The position numbers were made by a program, and so were the translations under genes. Positions 35,456 through 44,556 of a stretch of 64,000 nt of DNA are shown in pieces. Numbering within the stretch: the stretch's first letter is position 1; every line of letters begins with the position of its first letter. Origin of the DNA: Candidatus Zixiibacteriota bacterium (GTDB lineage Bacteria > Zixibacteria > MSB-5A5 > WJJR01). The notes under the pieces were generated by a model. That model ran no database searches. It was not told where the DNA came from and saw nothing but the letters and a program-made list of their open reading frames with translations. The stretch is from assembly GCA_036397555.1 (NCBI GenBank), contig DASWIS010000029.1:1-64000 (forward strand). Reading direction: 5' to 3'.

Positions 35456-36079
35456 TTGACGAGCGCCATCGGGCGTCTCGCCGTTGCATTGGCTGTGTCC
35501 GTGGGCGTACTCTCCTGTTCGGATCGCACCTCGGAGAGTGTCACAGATACGGCACGGGTCGTTACGGTACGTGACGGCGACACGATTGAGCTCGACGACG
35601 GCCGCGTTGTCCGCTACATCGGCATCAACACCCCCGAACGCGGCAAGCCCGGCGCCGATTCGGCCACGGCACTGAACACGGCATTGGTCATGGGCAAGAA
35701 AGTCCGTCTACAGTTCGGCCACGACCGCGTCGACCGCTATGGCCGCACGCTCGCTTTTGTTTTAGCAGACGACGTCTGTGTCAACGAGGCGTTGGTACGG
35801 GCCGGGTGGGCGTGGTGCTATTTCTTCGAGGGGAATCTTCTCGACAGCGACCGCCTGGTCCTCGCATTGCAGGAGGCGATGGACGCGCGTCGCGGTTTAT
35901 GGCGCGAAGCGTCCGGCGCAGCGGACACGCCTTATATCGGATCCTTTCTCGGTCATCGCTTCCATTACCCCGAGTGCGCCAGCGTCGCTGCCATCGAACT
36001 CGAGTACGAACTTCAATTCATATCCCGCGACTCCGCGTTCTATTACGGCTATGCGCCGTGCGCGAACTGCGCTCCGTAG
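35456..36079 (+). CDS. Thermonuclease (SNase-like) lipoprotein
   Basis: The ~207-residue protein has a short leader ending SVGVLSC, a lipobox that anchors it outside the inner membrane. The staphylococcal nuclease domain shows VVTVRDGDTIELDDGRVVRYIGINTPERG (calcium Asp, catalytic Arg and Glu) and VRLQFGHDRVDRYGRTLAFVLADD with the second Arg. A C-terminal extension of ~60 residues (IGSFLGHRFHYPEC...YYGYAPCANCAP) resembles the small Ada/DUF-like tail seen in some secreted nucleases. The TTG at 35456 suits the leader; an ATG-initiated version from 35381 would overlap the divergent kinase gene. Confidence 0.82.
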   Translation: MTSAIGRLAVALAVSVGVLSCSDRTSESVTDTARVVTVRDGDTIELDDGRVVRYIGINTPERGKPGADSATALNTALVMGKKVRLQFGHDRVDRYGRTLAFVLADDVCVNEALVRAGWAWCYFFEGNLLDSDRLVLALQEAMDARRGLWREASGAADTPYIGSFLGHRFHYPECASVAAIELEYELQFISRDSAFYYGYAPCANCAP

Positions 36080-36128
36080 CGTGACGCGCCGTGCGTGTCA
36101 AAGTTCTCTGTGCCCGCACCAAATACTC

Positions 36129-36158
36129 TTGACCGGAATCGACGCAGCCGCGTACATA
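36129..36158 (+). promoter_or_regulatory. Promoter of the riboflavin operon
   Basis: TTGACC (36129-36134) and TACATA (36153-36158) are spaced by 18 bases. Transcription would begin at about 36165, exactly where the FMN riboswitch begins, which supports the assignment. Confidence 0.6.
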
Positions 36159-36164
36159 GGTGTG

Positions 36165-36310
36165 ACATCGGGCCTTCGGGGTGAGGCGCAATTCCTCAAC
36201 CGGCGGTGACAGCCCGCGACCCGTCCCGATCAGATTGCCATAATGGGACGGCTGAGCCGGTGAAATCCCGGCGCCGACGGTACAGTCCGGATGGGAGAAG
36301 GCAGACGGCG
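36165..36310 (+). ncRNA. FMN riboswitch (RFN element)
   Basis: The conserved RFN blocks appear in order: CCTTCGGGGTGAGGCGCAAT, ACCGGCGGTGACAGCCCGCG, GGTGAAATCCCGGCGCCGACGGT and AGTCCGGATGGGAGAAGG. A variable hairpin separates the second and third. These match the FMN-binding aptamer found upstream of riboflavin genes. A terminator lies 64 bases downstream and ribD directly after it, so FMN binding probably causes premature termination. Confidence 0.96.
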
Positions 36311-36373
36311 CATGCGTCCAGAATGGGCGTGTGAATAAGCCGTTGTGGGTCTTTGCGATACGCACGTATTGCT

Positions 36374-36428
36374 AAACCCGCGCTTTACCCCGGAGTGTGT
36401 CCGAAGGTAGAGCGCGGGTTTTCTATTT
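36374..36428 (+). terminator. Riboswitch-controlled intrinsic terminator
   Basis: ACCCGCGCT (36376-36384) pairs with AGCGCGGGT (36411-36419), extended by TACC/GGTA, and is followed by TTTCTATTT. It lies between the FMN aptamer and ribD and serves as the OFF-state hairpin of the expression platform. Confidence 0.88.
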
Positions 36429-36444
36429 CCCGCCCCAAGAATTC

Positions 36445-37656
36445 ATGGATCAGAAAGCAATCGACGCACACTGGATGGCCGAGGCCATCGCGCTGGCCGA
36501 GAAGGGCGCCGGACGCACCAGCCCCAACCCGATGGTCGGCGCCATTGTGGTCAAAAACGGCCGTGACATCGGGCGTGGCCATCACGAACAGGCCGGCGGC
36601 CCGCATGCCGAGGTCATCGCTCTCAAACAGGCGCGTGGACAGACCGAAGGCGCAACGCTCTATGCCACGCTGGAGCCATGCAGCCACTGGGGCAAGACCC
36701 CGCCGTGTGTTCAGGCGATCATCGAGGCCAGTATCGCCAATGTTGTCTGCGCGATGGAGGATCCCAATCCGCAGGTGCGCGGCGACGGCATCCGTCGTCT
36801 GCGCTCCAGCGGCATCGGCGTGCGTGTCGGCACACTGCGACGGCAGGCGATGCGACAAAACGAAGCGCACATCAAGTTCGCGATGACCGGGCGTCCGCTG
36901 GTCACGCTCAAGATCGCGCAAACGCTCGACGGCAAGATCGCCACCACCGGCGGCCGCGGCGAATCGATCAGCGGACCGGAAGCGCGCGAGTTCGTGCATG
37001 GGCTGCGCGCGCGTTACGACGCGGTCCTGGTCGGCAAGAATACGGTGCTCGCCGATGATCCGCATCTGACCGTGCGCCGCGTCACCGGACGCGACCCGTT
37101 GCGCCTGATACTCGATTCATGGGCCAAGATTCCCCCGAGCGCCGCCGTCTTCGCCGATAATGGCGACCGCAAAACCGTGCGTGTGTCGCTGACGATCGGA
37201 CGCCGCCCGGTGACCGCGCCGCGTCCCGATTGTTTCGACTGGTATGTCAACCCCGACGACCGGCACCAAATCGATCTGCGCGAATTGCTCGAACGCGCCG
37301 CAGGCAACAACATCACCAGTCTGCTCGTCGAAGGCGGGGCGCAGGTCTTCGGATCGTTTATTCGCGAGCAATTGGCGGACAAGATTCATCTGATTGTCGC
37401 CACGCGTCTGCTCGGCGACGGGCTCTCGATGCTCGGCCGCTGGCGGGCGTCGTCGATTGCCGATGCGGTGCGGCTGGTCGATGCCGAAGTGAGCTGGCTG
37501 GGACGCGACCTGCTGATCAGCGGTTATCCGAACTATGATCCCGAAGATAGTGAACCCGATGTGTCGATTCCGTCCGTCGACGAACGACTCAATGATGCCG
37601 AACCGACGGCGGTGAGCGCCGACGAGGGAACCGGCGAGAACGACCGGGAGTTGTAA
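36445..37656 (+). CDS. ribD: Bifunctional diaminohydroxyphosphoribosylaminopyrimidine deaminase / reductase
   Basis: The 403-residue enzyme performs the second and third steps of riboflavin synthesis. The N-terminal cytidine-deaminase-like domain has zinc and catalytic residues in GGPHAEVIAL and EPCSHWGKTPPC. The C-terminal reductase domain begins RPLVTLKIAQTLDGKIATTGG and includes LLVEGGAQVFGSF. A ~40-residue acidic tail follows the reductase. The ATG at 36445 is used because longer frames start inside the terminator. It is the first gene of the FMN-regulated operon, 11 bases before ribE. Confidence 0.95.
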   Translation: MDQKAIDAHWMAEAIALAEKGAGRTSPNPMVGAIVVKNGRDIGRGHHEQAGGPHAEVIALKQARGQTEGATLYATLEPCSHWGKTPPCVQAIIEASIANVVCAMEDPNPQVRGDGIRRLRSSGIGVRVGTLRRQAMRQNEAHIKFAMTGRPLVTLKIAQTLDGKIATTGGRGESISGPEAREFVHGLRARYDAVLVGKNTVLADDPHLTVRRVTGRDPLRLILDSWAKIPPSAAVFADNGDRKTVRVSLTIGRRPVTAPRPDCFDWYVNPDDRHQIDLRELLERAAGNNITSLLVEGGAQVFGSFIREQLADKIHLIVATRLLGDGLSMLGRWRASSIADAVRLVDAEVSWLGRDLLISGYPNYDPEDSEPDVSIPSVDERLNDAEPTAVSADEGTGENDREL

Positions 37657-37667
37657 CGGGCTGGGCT

Positions 37668-38339
37668 ATGTTCACCGGACTGGTACAGGACATCGGCAAG
37701 GTCGAACGCCTCGTGCGGACTGATGACGGCGTTCGCTGGACGATCTCCGCACCGGCGATTGCGGCAATGGTTCAGCGCGGCGATTCGATCAACGTCGCCG
37801 GAGCATGCCAGACGGTGACCGAGGTCGGTCACGGCACGTTCGGCGGCGTTGCCATACCCGAAACGCTGCGACGGACGAATTACGGGGCGTGGCACGTCGG
37901 CACCGAGGTCAATCTGGAACCGGCGATGCGCCCGCAGGACCGACTCGGCGGACACTTCGTCAACGGTCACGTCGACGCGACCGGAACGCTGCGGTCCCGC
38001 CGAATCGATTCATCGGGCCACGTAATCGATGTGGCCTACCCTGATGAATTCGGTTCATGGATCGTGCCCAAAGGATCGATCGCAGTCGACGGCGTCAGTC
38101 TCACCATCGCGTCGGACGCGCCGGGCCTGATCCGCCTCGCGCTGATCCCGGAGACGCTCGCGCGCACGACGCTGGGATCAGCCCGCATCGGCGATGCGCT
38201 CAATCTGGAGTTTGATCCGCTGATCAAAGCGGTGATCGGGTATGTTCGCAGGGTGTTTGCGGAACGTGACGGTTGGGGGCAGCCGGGAGCCGAAGGGACA
38301 TCACCGGCGGCTCTGTTTGGACGCGATGGGCGATTGTAA
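37668..38339 (+). CDS. ribE: Riboflavin synthase, alpha chain
   Basis: The 223-residue enzyme converts two molecules of 6,7-dimethyl-8-ribityllumazine into riboflavin. Both lumazine-binding repeats are visible: [15 protein letters not shown]...[20 protein letters not shown] and [15 protein letters not shown]...[13 protein letters not shown]. The starting MFTG is the conserved N-terminus of the family. It sits second in the operon. Confidence 0.95.
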   Translation: MFTGLVQDIGKVERLVRTDDGVRWTISAPAIAAMVQRGDSINVAGACQTVTEVGHGTFGGVAIPETLRRTNYGAWHVGTEVNLEPAMRPQDRLGGHFVNGHVDATGTLRSRRIDSSGHVIDVAYPDEFGSWIVPKGSIAVDGVSLTIASDAPGLIRLALIPETLARTTLGSARIGDALNLEFDPLIKAVIGYVRRVFAERDGWGQPGAEGTSPAALFGRDGRL

Positions 38340-38362
38340 TCACCGATAGGAGAGAGGCACAG

Positions 38363-39634
38363 ATGGCGCCATCCAGTCTCACCAGTGAGTACGGCGGCAA
38401 CGGCAACGGGCATCACGTCGGCTTGGATTCCGTCGACGATGCTATCGCGGCGATACAGCGCGGCGAGTTCGTGATCGTCGTCGATGACGCGCGCCGCGAG
38501 AACGAGGGCGATCTGATCATGGCGGCCGATGCGGCCACGCCCGAAAAGATCAACTTTCTCATCACTCACGGCCGCGGATTGGTGTGCGTGGCGTTGGAAG
38601 AGGATCGCCTCAGCGCGCTCAACCTCCATCCGATGGTGGCCGAGAACACGGCACGGTTGCAGACCGCCTTCACGGAATCGGTCGATGCTCTCAGCGGCAC
38701 CACGACCGGAATATCCGCGTCCGATCGTGCGGCGACGATACGAGCGCTCGTCGATCCGTCCACGCGTCCGGAGGACTTGGCGCGTCCGGGGCACGTCTTT
38801 CCGCTCAAGTCGCGCACCGGCGGCGTGCTAGTGCGCGCGGGGCACACAGAAGCCGCCGTCGATCTGGCGCGTCTGGCCGGACGCGTCCCCGCCGGTGTCG
38901 TCTGCGAGGTGATGGACGCCGACGGATCCATGGCGCGGCTGCCGCGATTGCGCGCGCTCGCCGACGCGATGGGATTGAGACTGGTCTCCATCGCCGACCT
39001 GATCGCGTACCGCCGTCGCACCGAAAAGCTGATTCGACCGTTGTCGGAAGTCGATCTGCCGACGGAACACGGAACCTTTCGCCTGCGTCTGTACGAATCG
39101 ACATTTGACGGGGCGCATCATGTCGCCATGGTCAGAGGCGACGTCAACGGCCGCCGGGACGTCCTGGTGCGGGTGCATTCCGAATGTCTCACCGGGGACG
39201 TGTTCGGGTCGCAGCGCTGCGACTGCGGCACGCAGTTGCACCGCGCGATGCGCATGATCGCCGACGAGGGGACCGGCGTGCTGCTCTATATGCGCCAGGA
39301 GGGGCGCGGCATCGGGCTGGCCAACAAAATCTCCGCGTACCACTTGCAGGATCGCGGGCTCGACACGGTCGAGGCGAACCTGCGCCTGGGATTCCCCGCG
39401 GATCTGCGCGACTATGGGGTCGGCGCGCAGATTCTCAAGGATCTGGGGCTGTCGTCTCTGCGCCTGATGACCAACAATCCGCGCAAGGTTGTCGGTCTGG
39501 AGGGATACGGCCTGACGATCAGCGAACGCGTCCCGATTGAAATGACCCCGGTCGCTCCCAACCGGCGCTACCTGACCACCAAGCGCGACAAGCTCGGGCA
39601 CCTGCTGCAGCGGCTGGAGACGGCGGAGCCATAG
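38363..39634 (+). CDS. ribAB: Bifunctional DHBP synthase / GTP cyclohydrolase II
   Basis: The 423-residue fusion makes both precursors of riboflavin. The N-terminal domain (RibB, ~20-225) has [15 protein letters not shown] and [25 protein letters not shown]. The C-terminal domain (RibA, ~230-423) has the zinc site [21 protein letters not shown] and [24 protein letters not shown] lies before ATG 38363, which fixes the start. It lies 23 bases after ribE and 11 bases before ribH. Confidence 0.96.
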   Translation: MAPSSLTSEYGGNGNGHHVGLDSVDDAIAAIQRGEFVIVVDDARRENEGDLIMAADAATPEKINFLITHGRGLVCVALEEDRLSALNLHPMVAENTARLQTAFTESVDALSGTTTGISASDRAATIRALVDPSTRPEDLARPGHVFPLKSRTGGVLVRAGHTEAAVDLARLAGRVPAGVVCEVMDADGSMARLPRLRALADAMGLRLVSIADLIAYRRRTEKLIRPLSEVDLPTEHGTFRLRLYESTFDGAHHVAMVRGDVNGRRDVLVRVHSECLTGDVFGSQRCDCGTQLHRAMRMIADEGTGVLLYMRQEGRGIGLANKISAYHLQDRGLDTVEANLRLGFPADLRDYGVGAQILKDLGLSSLRLMTNNPRKVVGLEGYGLTISERVPIEMTPVAPNRRYLTTKRDKLGHLLQRLETAEP

Positions 39635-39645
39635 GAGCCGATGCG

Positions 39646-40128
39646 ATGTCCGTCTCCGAGACGATCGAAGGCCGGCTCGATGCCCGCGATCTGCGGTTCG
39701 GGATCGTGGTATCGCGGTTCAACAGCGTCGTCACCGACCAGCTCCTGTCGGGCGCGCTCGACACGCTGCGACGCCACGGGGCGGCCGAATCGGCGATTGT
39801 GGTCGTCAAGGTCCCCGGTGCGTTCGAATTACCGGGTGTCGTTCGACGCATCAGCCAGATCGCCGGATTCCACGCCGTCATTGCCCTCGGCGCGATCATT
39901 CGCGGCGAGACGCCGCACTTCGATTACATCGCCTCGGCGGTGACAAAGGGCATCGCCGACATCGCGCAGCGCAGTGCGATACCGGTCCTCTATGGCGTGC
40001 TGACGACCGACACCGTGCAACAAGCGATCGATCGTGCCGGCGGCAAGTCGGGCAATAAGGGAGCCGACGCCGCCGTGGCCGCCATCGAAATGGCCGATGT
40101 CCAGCGGCGGCTGACGTCAGTCTCGTAA
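39646..40128 (+). CDS. ribH: 6,7-dimethyl-8-ribityllumazine synthase
   Basis: The 160-residue enzyme condenses the ribityl-pyrimidine with dihydroxybutanone phosphate. It shows FGIVVSRFNSVVTDQLLSGAL, KVPGAFELPGVVRRI, ALGAIIRGETPHFDYIA with the catalytic His, and PVLYGVLTTDTVQQAIDRAG. These are standard for capsid-forming lumazine synthases. It completes ribD-ribE-ribAB-ribH and is followed by nusB, an order common in many bacteria. Confidence 0.96.
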   Translation: MSVSETIEGRLDARDLRFGIVVSRFNSVVTDQLLSGALDTLRRHGAAESAIVVVKVPGAFELPGVVRRISQIAGFHAVIALGAIIRGETPHFDYIASAVTKGIADIAQRSAIPVLYGVLTTDTVQQAIDRAGGKSGNKGADAAVAAIEMADVQRRLTSVS

Positions 40129-40244
40129 GTCGCCTCCGCGCACTGTCGCATTCGATTCACCGTCATCGCAGGGATAAGAGCTTTACTGCCCCTAAGGGCC
40201 GGAGTACATTCTGCCCGGTCGATTGTGCGACCGCGAGAGAGACG

Positions 40245-40697
40245 ATGAGCCGACGGCGTCAAGCGCGGGAATTGGTGTTGGGGTGTCTCTACGCCCATCA
40301 CACAACTGCGTCCGATCCGCAGGACATTTTTGCCGATCAATCGCGACGCGTGACCTACGACGCACAGACGCTGGCGTACGCCGATCGTGTGTTCCGCGCG
40401 GCGATCGCGCGCGCCGACGAAATCGATCGCCTCGTGCGCGACAGCGCCGCGCATTGGGACTTCGCCCGCATCGGCTCGATTGAAAAGAATATCCTGCGTG
40501 CGGCCATCGCCGAGTTGCAGGCCTGCCCGGAGACACCGATGCCCGTCATCATCGACGAGGCCGTGTCGCTCGCGCAGGAATACGGCGGCGCGGATTCCGG
40601 CGCGTTCGTGAACGGCGTTCTCGATGCCGTGTACAAGAGAATCAGTCAGGAAGAGGAATCGTCGAGCGTCAAACCCGACAAGACCGACCCAACATGA
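40245..40697 (+). CDS. nusB: Transcription antitermination factor NusB
   Basis: The 150-residue all-helical RNA-binding protein binds boxA RNA with ribosomal protein S10 during rRNA transcription. Motifs include SRRRQARELVLGCLYAHH, WDFARIGSIEKNILRAAIAEL, MPVIIDEAVSLAQEYGG and FVNGVLDAVYKRI. The N-terminal basic patch is intact. Its 3' end overlaps the start of the next gene by 4 bases. Confidence 0.93.
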   Translation: MSRRRQARELVLGCLYAHHTTASDPQDIFADQSRRVTYDAQTLAYADRVFRAAIARADEIDRLVRDSAAHWDFARIGSIEKNILRAAIAELQACPETPMPVIIDEAVSLAQEYGGADSGAFVNGVLDAVYKRISQEEESSSVKPDKTDPT

Positions 40698-43357
40698 AAT
40701 TGCAGTTCGACGAATGGCGCCACCGACTGGCGACGGATCCGCTGCTGCCCCTGCTGGGCGGAATTGTCCTGCTGATCACACTGTTCATCTACGGGCGGAC
40801 CGTGCAGCCGACGGTGCCGTTCTGGGATTGCGGTGAATTCATTGCCTGCTCACATATCCTCGGCGTGCCACATCCGCCCGGCACGCCGCTTTTTGTTCTG
40901 ATTGGACGCATCTTCGCCATGCTGCCACTGGCGGCCGACCCCTCGCTGCGCATCAACCTTTTGTCCTCCATCTCGGGGGCGCTGGCGGCCATGCTGGCCT
41001 TCTTCATCCTGTCGCGCATCATCACCAAGTGGTTTGCCGACGAATATCCGTCGCGGAATCTCAGCATGGCGCAACGCCTCGCGGTCTACTCCGGATCATT
41101 CAGCGGCGCGCTGTTGTTCGCATTCGGTGCGACCAACTGGTCCAACAGCGTCGAGGCCGAAGTCTATTCGCTTTCGATGTTCCTGATACTGGCTCTGCTA
41201 TGGCTGACGCTGCTGTGGGAAGAGCGCCGCGAGCAGCCCGCCGGCGACCGCTTCCTCATCGCGCTGTCGTTTGTGGCGATGGCATCCATCGGTATTCACA
41301 TGACCGTCTTTCTGGTGATGCCGCCGATTTTTCTCGCCGTGGTGCTGCTGTCGCAACGGCTGCGACGTGACTGGCGGTTTTGGGCGACGGGCTTTGTGCT
41401 CGCGCTGATCATGCTGGGTGTTTCTCAGTTTTTCTGGGGCATGGCCATCTGGATCGCCGTGACCGGCTTGATGGCCGGGTATCGCCGCTGGTCGTATGCG
41501 GGATGGATTTGGACAGCCGTGGTCTGGGGGCTCGGTCTGGCGCTGTCCGTCGGGCGGGCGGAGCCGTGGCCGATCTTCCTGGCGGCGTTGATCTGGGGAT
41601 TGGGAATCATGCCGTGGGTTATTCGTTCGGTCGCCTGGGGGCTGCCGTGCGCGATGCTGGTCGCCGGTTTGCTGGGCTATTCGACACACCTGTACATCCC
41701 GATCCGCGCGAACCTGAATCCGACCATCAACGAGAATGATCCGAGATCGTGGACAGCATTCTCCGGGTTTCTGGAGCGCAAGCAATACGGCAGCCAGTCG
41801 ATGTTCGAGCGTGCGCTCAAACGGCGCGGCGAGTGGGCCAATCAACTCGGACAGCACTCGCGCATGGGATTCTGGGGGTTCTTCGACCGACAGTACGGAT
41901 ACAATGACCGCGCGTTCCTGCCGCTGTTCGTGCTCGGACTGATCGGAACCGGCGTCGCCCTGCGCCGCCGGAAAATCACCGGCCTGTTGCTGCTCGCGCT
42001 GCTGTTGATCAGCAGTGTCGGACTTGTCTGGTATATGAACTTCGCCGACGGGACCCGTTACAACCCGGCGACCCAGGACGCCTATCTGGAAGTGCGCGAC
42101 CGGGATTACTTTTTCCTGCCGGCGTTCATGCTCTTCGGCATGGCCGTCGGTCTGGGCGGCGCGGCCGTCGTGCGCTGGCTCGGCGGCGCGACACGGTCGG
42201 TGGTCCTGCCGGCGCTGGGCGCGCTGCTGGTTGCGGTGATGCCGTTGCGCACCATTCAGGCCAACTACTTCGCCTGCGACCGCTCGAACAACTACATCCC
42301 CTACGATTACGCGCACAATATCCTTGCCTCGGCCGATTCGTCGGCCGTGCTGTTTACCAACGGCGACAATGACACGTTTCCCGTGTGGTGCCTGCAGACC
42401 GTCTACGGCGTCCGGACCGATGTCCGCATCGTCAATCTGAGTCTCGCCAACACCCATTGGTACATCAAACAGTTGAAAGACTTCCATGATGTCCCGATCG
42501 ATCTGACCGACGAACAAATCGATCGGCTCGTGCACTACCGCGATCCCGACGGCACGCTGCATCGGATTCAGGATCAGATGATCGACGTCATCCTCTCGTC
42601 GAACCGCGGCAAATACCCGATCAATTTCTCCGTGACCGTGACGCCCGCCAACCGCAAGTTTCGCAACCAGTCGATCGAGGAGCATCTGAGAATGGTCGGA
42701 ATGGCGTATCGGCTGGTTCCCGAATCCGGCAGTCAATCAGTCGACGTCGATCTGCTCGCTCACCGACTCCTCAACGTCTACCAATTCCGTGGCATCGATG
42801 ATCCGTCGGTCTATAAAGACGAGACGTCGGGGCGGATGGTGCAAAACTACATTTCCGGCTTCTTCATGGTGGCGGATAGTCTGCGCCGCGGCGGCGATCT
42901 GGAAGGTTCCGTCGAGATGATGCGGCACGCGATCCGTCTCTTCGAGCATCAATGGGAGCCGTATGTTTATTTGTCGCAGCTCTACACCGATTTGCGGGAC
43001 AGCAGCGGGCTGGATCAACTGCTGACGGCGGCTCTGGGCAGCGTCGATGACGAAGTGCGCGTCCGCCTCAACATCGCCTATGCATTTCGTCGCATGCAAG
43101 AGCACACGCGCGCCGAAGCGATCATGACCGATACGTATTCGGAATACCCCGATGATGAGTCGGCATTCCGGGCGTTGGCGCAATTCTATTACGACAATCA
43201 ACGTTTCGATACGCTCCTGGGAATTATCGAGGGCTGGATGGCGTCCAATCCGGCCGATTCGGCGACGCAGGAGCTCTATGCGCGGGCGCAGGATGTGGCC
43301 AACGAGCGCGCGGCCCGGGGCGTCCAGACGCCGCCGCCGGACACATTGCTGCCGTAG
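40694..43357 (+). CDS. DUF2723 membrane protein (GT-C / protein O-mannosyltransferase-like) with a TPR-like tail
   Basis: The 887-residue protein has about 12 helices and the DUF2723 signature near its start: VPFWDCGEFIACSHILGVPHPPGTPLFVLIGRIF. The acidic D/E pair in the first loop is where GT-C glycosyltransferases coordinate lipid-linked sugar donors. A soluble region from ~530 to 700 (YDYAHNILASADSSAVLFTNGDNDTFPVWCLQTVYGVR) and helical TPR-like repeats to the end lie outside the membrane. Related eukaryotic TMEM260 proteins O-mannosylate receptors. The bacterial substrate is unknown. Confidence 0.85.
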   Translation: MKLQFDEWRHRLATDPLLPLLGGIVLLITLFIYGRTVQPTVPFWDCGEFIACSHILGVPHPPGTPLFVLIGRIFAMLPLAADPSLRINLLSSISGALAAMLAFFILSRIITKWFADEYPSRNLSMAQRLAVYSGSFSGALLFAFGATNWSNSVEAEVYSLSMFLILALLWLTLLWEERREQPAGDRFLIALSFVAMASIGIHMTVFLVMPPIFLAVVLLSQRLRRDWRFWATGFVLALIMLGVSQFFWGMAIWIAVTGLMAGYRRWSYAGWIWTAVVWGLGLALSVGRAEPWPIFLAALIWGLGIMPWVIRSVAWGLPCAMLVAGLLGYSTHLYIPIRANLNPTINENDPRSWTAFSGFLERKQYGSQSMFERALKRRGEWANQLGQHSRMGFWGFFDRQYGYNDRAFLPLFVLGLIGTGVALRRRKITGLLLLALLLISSVGLVWYMNFADGTRYNPATQDAYLEVRDRDYFFLPAFMLFGMAVGLGGAAVVRWLGGATRSVVLPALGALLVAVMPLRTIQANYFACDRSNNYIPYDYAHNILASADSSAVLFTNGDNDTFPVWCLQTVYGVRTDVRIVNLSLANTHWYIKQLKDFHDVPIDLTDEQIDRLVHYRDPDGTLHRIQDQMIDVILSSNRGKYPINFSVTVTPANRKFRNQSIEEHLRMVGMAYRLVPESGSQSVDVDLLAHRLLNVYQFRGIDDPSVYKDETSGRMVQNYISGFFMVADSLRRGGDLEGSVEMMRHAIRLFEHQWEPYVYLSQLYTDLRDSSGLDQLLTAALGSVDDEVRVRLNIAYAFRRMQEHTRAEAIMTDTYSEYPDDESAFRALAQFYYDNQRFDTLLGIIEGWMASNPADSATQELYARAQDVANERAARGVQTPPPDTLLP

Positions 43358-43404
43358 CGCCCGGGCGCCGCGCCGAGGCGAATCCGGTCGCCGTGGGATG
43401 ACTG

Positions 43405-44556
43405 TTGCGCATTCTCGCGCTCAACTGGCAAGACCGCAAGCACCCGCTCGCCGGCGGCGCCGAAGTCCATCTGCACGAAATCCTGTCCCGGCTGGGACAC
43501 GCGGGTCACGACATTGTTCTGTTGTGTTCGCGGTTTGCCGGTGCTCCGCCGGAGGAGAGGTATGACCGCATGCGCGTCGTGCGCGTGGGCGGACGCAACA
43601 CTTTCAATTGGACGGTCCCCGGAGCCGCCCGCCGTCTCCTGAAACAACAGCGATTCGACGTCGTCATCGACGACATCAACAAGATTCCCTTCTTCTCAAA
43701 ACGGTTTGCCACGGCGCCGGTGCTGGGCATCGTGCACCATCTGTTCGGGACCGCGATTTACCGCGAAGTCAACCCGCTGGCCGCGTCCTATGTTTATTTC
43801 ATGGAATCGCTGGTGCCGCGCCGTTATCGTGACGTGCCCATGATGGTCGTTTCCGAATCGACGCGCGATGATCTGGTGCGGCGCGGGATGAACGCCGCGA
43901 TGATCCGCGTCGTTCACAACGGCATCGACCACACGCGCTACCGGCCCGATGCCGCCGTCGCGAAGAGCCCGACGCCGATGTTGTCGTATCTGGGGCGGAT
44001 CAAGCGTTACAAGTCCATCGACCATCTGTTCAGCGCCGCGTCGCTGCTGCGCGACCGGTTTCCGGGGCTGTCCATCCACATCATCGGCGCCGGCGATGAT
44101 ATGCCGCGCCTGCAGTCTGTGGCGCGGCATACCGCGATGGACAATTGCGTCACGTTCCACGGTTTTCTCGACGCCGAGGAGAAGATTCGCCTGATCCGGC
44201 GGTCGTGGGCGGTCGTCTGCCCGTCGTTGAAAGAAGGATGGGGCCTGACCAACATCGAGGCGAACGTGTGCGGAACGCCGGTGGTGTGCGCCGACGTCCC
44301 CGGCCTGCGCGACTCCGTCCGCGCCGGAGAAACCGGACTGCTGTATCCCTATGGCGACATCGCGTCGTTGACCGACCGGCTTGGGTTGATCTTAAGCGAC
44401 GCGGCATTGCGCGATCGCCTCGCCACGGGGGCGTTGGAGTGGGCCGCGCGTTTCAACTGGGACGCGGCCGCCCGCGACACCGAGGAGATCCTGCAAGCGG
44501 TCGCGGCCGGCACAACGCAGATCGCTCTCAAACGGGAGACGGTCCGTGCGGCGTAA
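43405..44556 (+). CDS. Glycosyltransferase family 4
   Basis: The 383-residue GT-B enzyme begins MRILALNWQDRKHPLAGGAEVHLHEIL. It shows the GT4 donor site GRIKRYKSIDHLFSAASLL, FHGFLDAEEKIRLIRRSWAVVCPSLKEGWGLTNIEANVCGTPVV and the E-x7-E motif residues. It transfers an activated sugar, probably to a lipid-linked or surface glycan on the cytoplasmic side. The TTG at 43405 is the best available start because the ATG at 43397 is out of frame. It overlaps the next gene by 11 bases. Confidence 0.9.
   Translation: MRILALNWQDRKHPLAGGAEVHLHEILSRLGHAGHDIVLLCSRFAGAPPEERYDRMRVVRVGGRNTFNWTVPGAARRLLKQQRFDVVIDDINKIPFFSKRFATAPVLGIVHHLFGTAIYREVNPLAASYVYFMESLVPRRYRDVPMMVVSESTRDDLVRRGMNAAMIRVVHNGIDHTRYRPDAAVAKSPTPMLSYLGRIKRYKSIDHLFSAASLLRDRFPGLSIHIIGAGDDMPRLQSVARHTAMDNCVTFHGFLDAEEKIRLIRRSWAVVCPSLKEGWGLTNIEANVCGTPVVCADVPGLRDSVRAGETGLLYPYGDIASLTDRLGLILSDAALRDRLATGALEWAARFNWDAAARDTEEILQAVAAGTTQIALKRETVRAA

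Noticed and set aside
41198-42736. 512-residue minus-strand frame
   Set aside because: Gln/Arg/His-rich sequence opposite the DUF2723 gene with no membrane or domain pattern.
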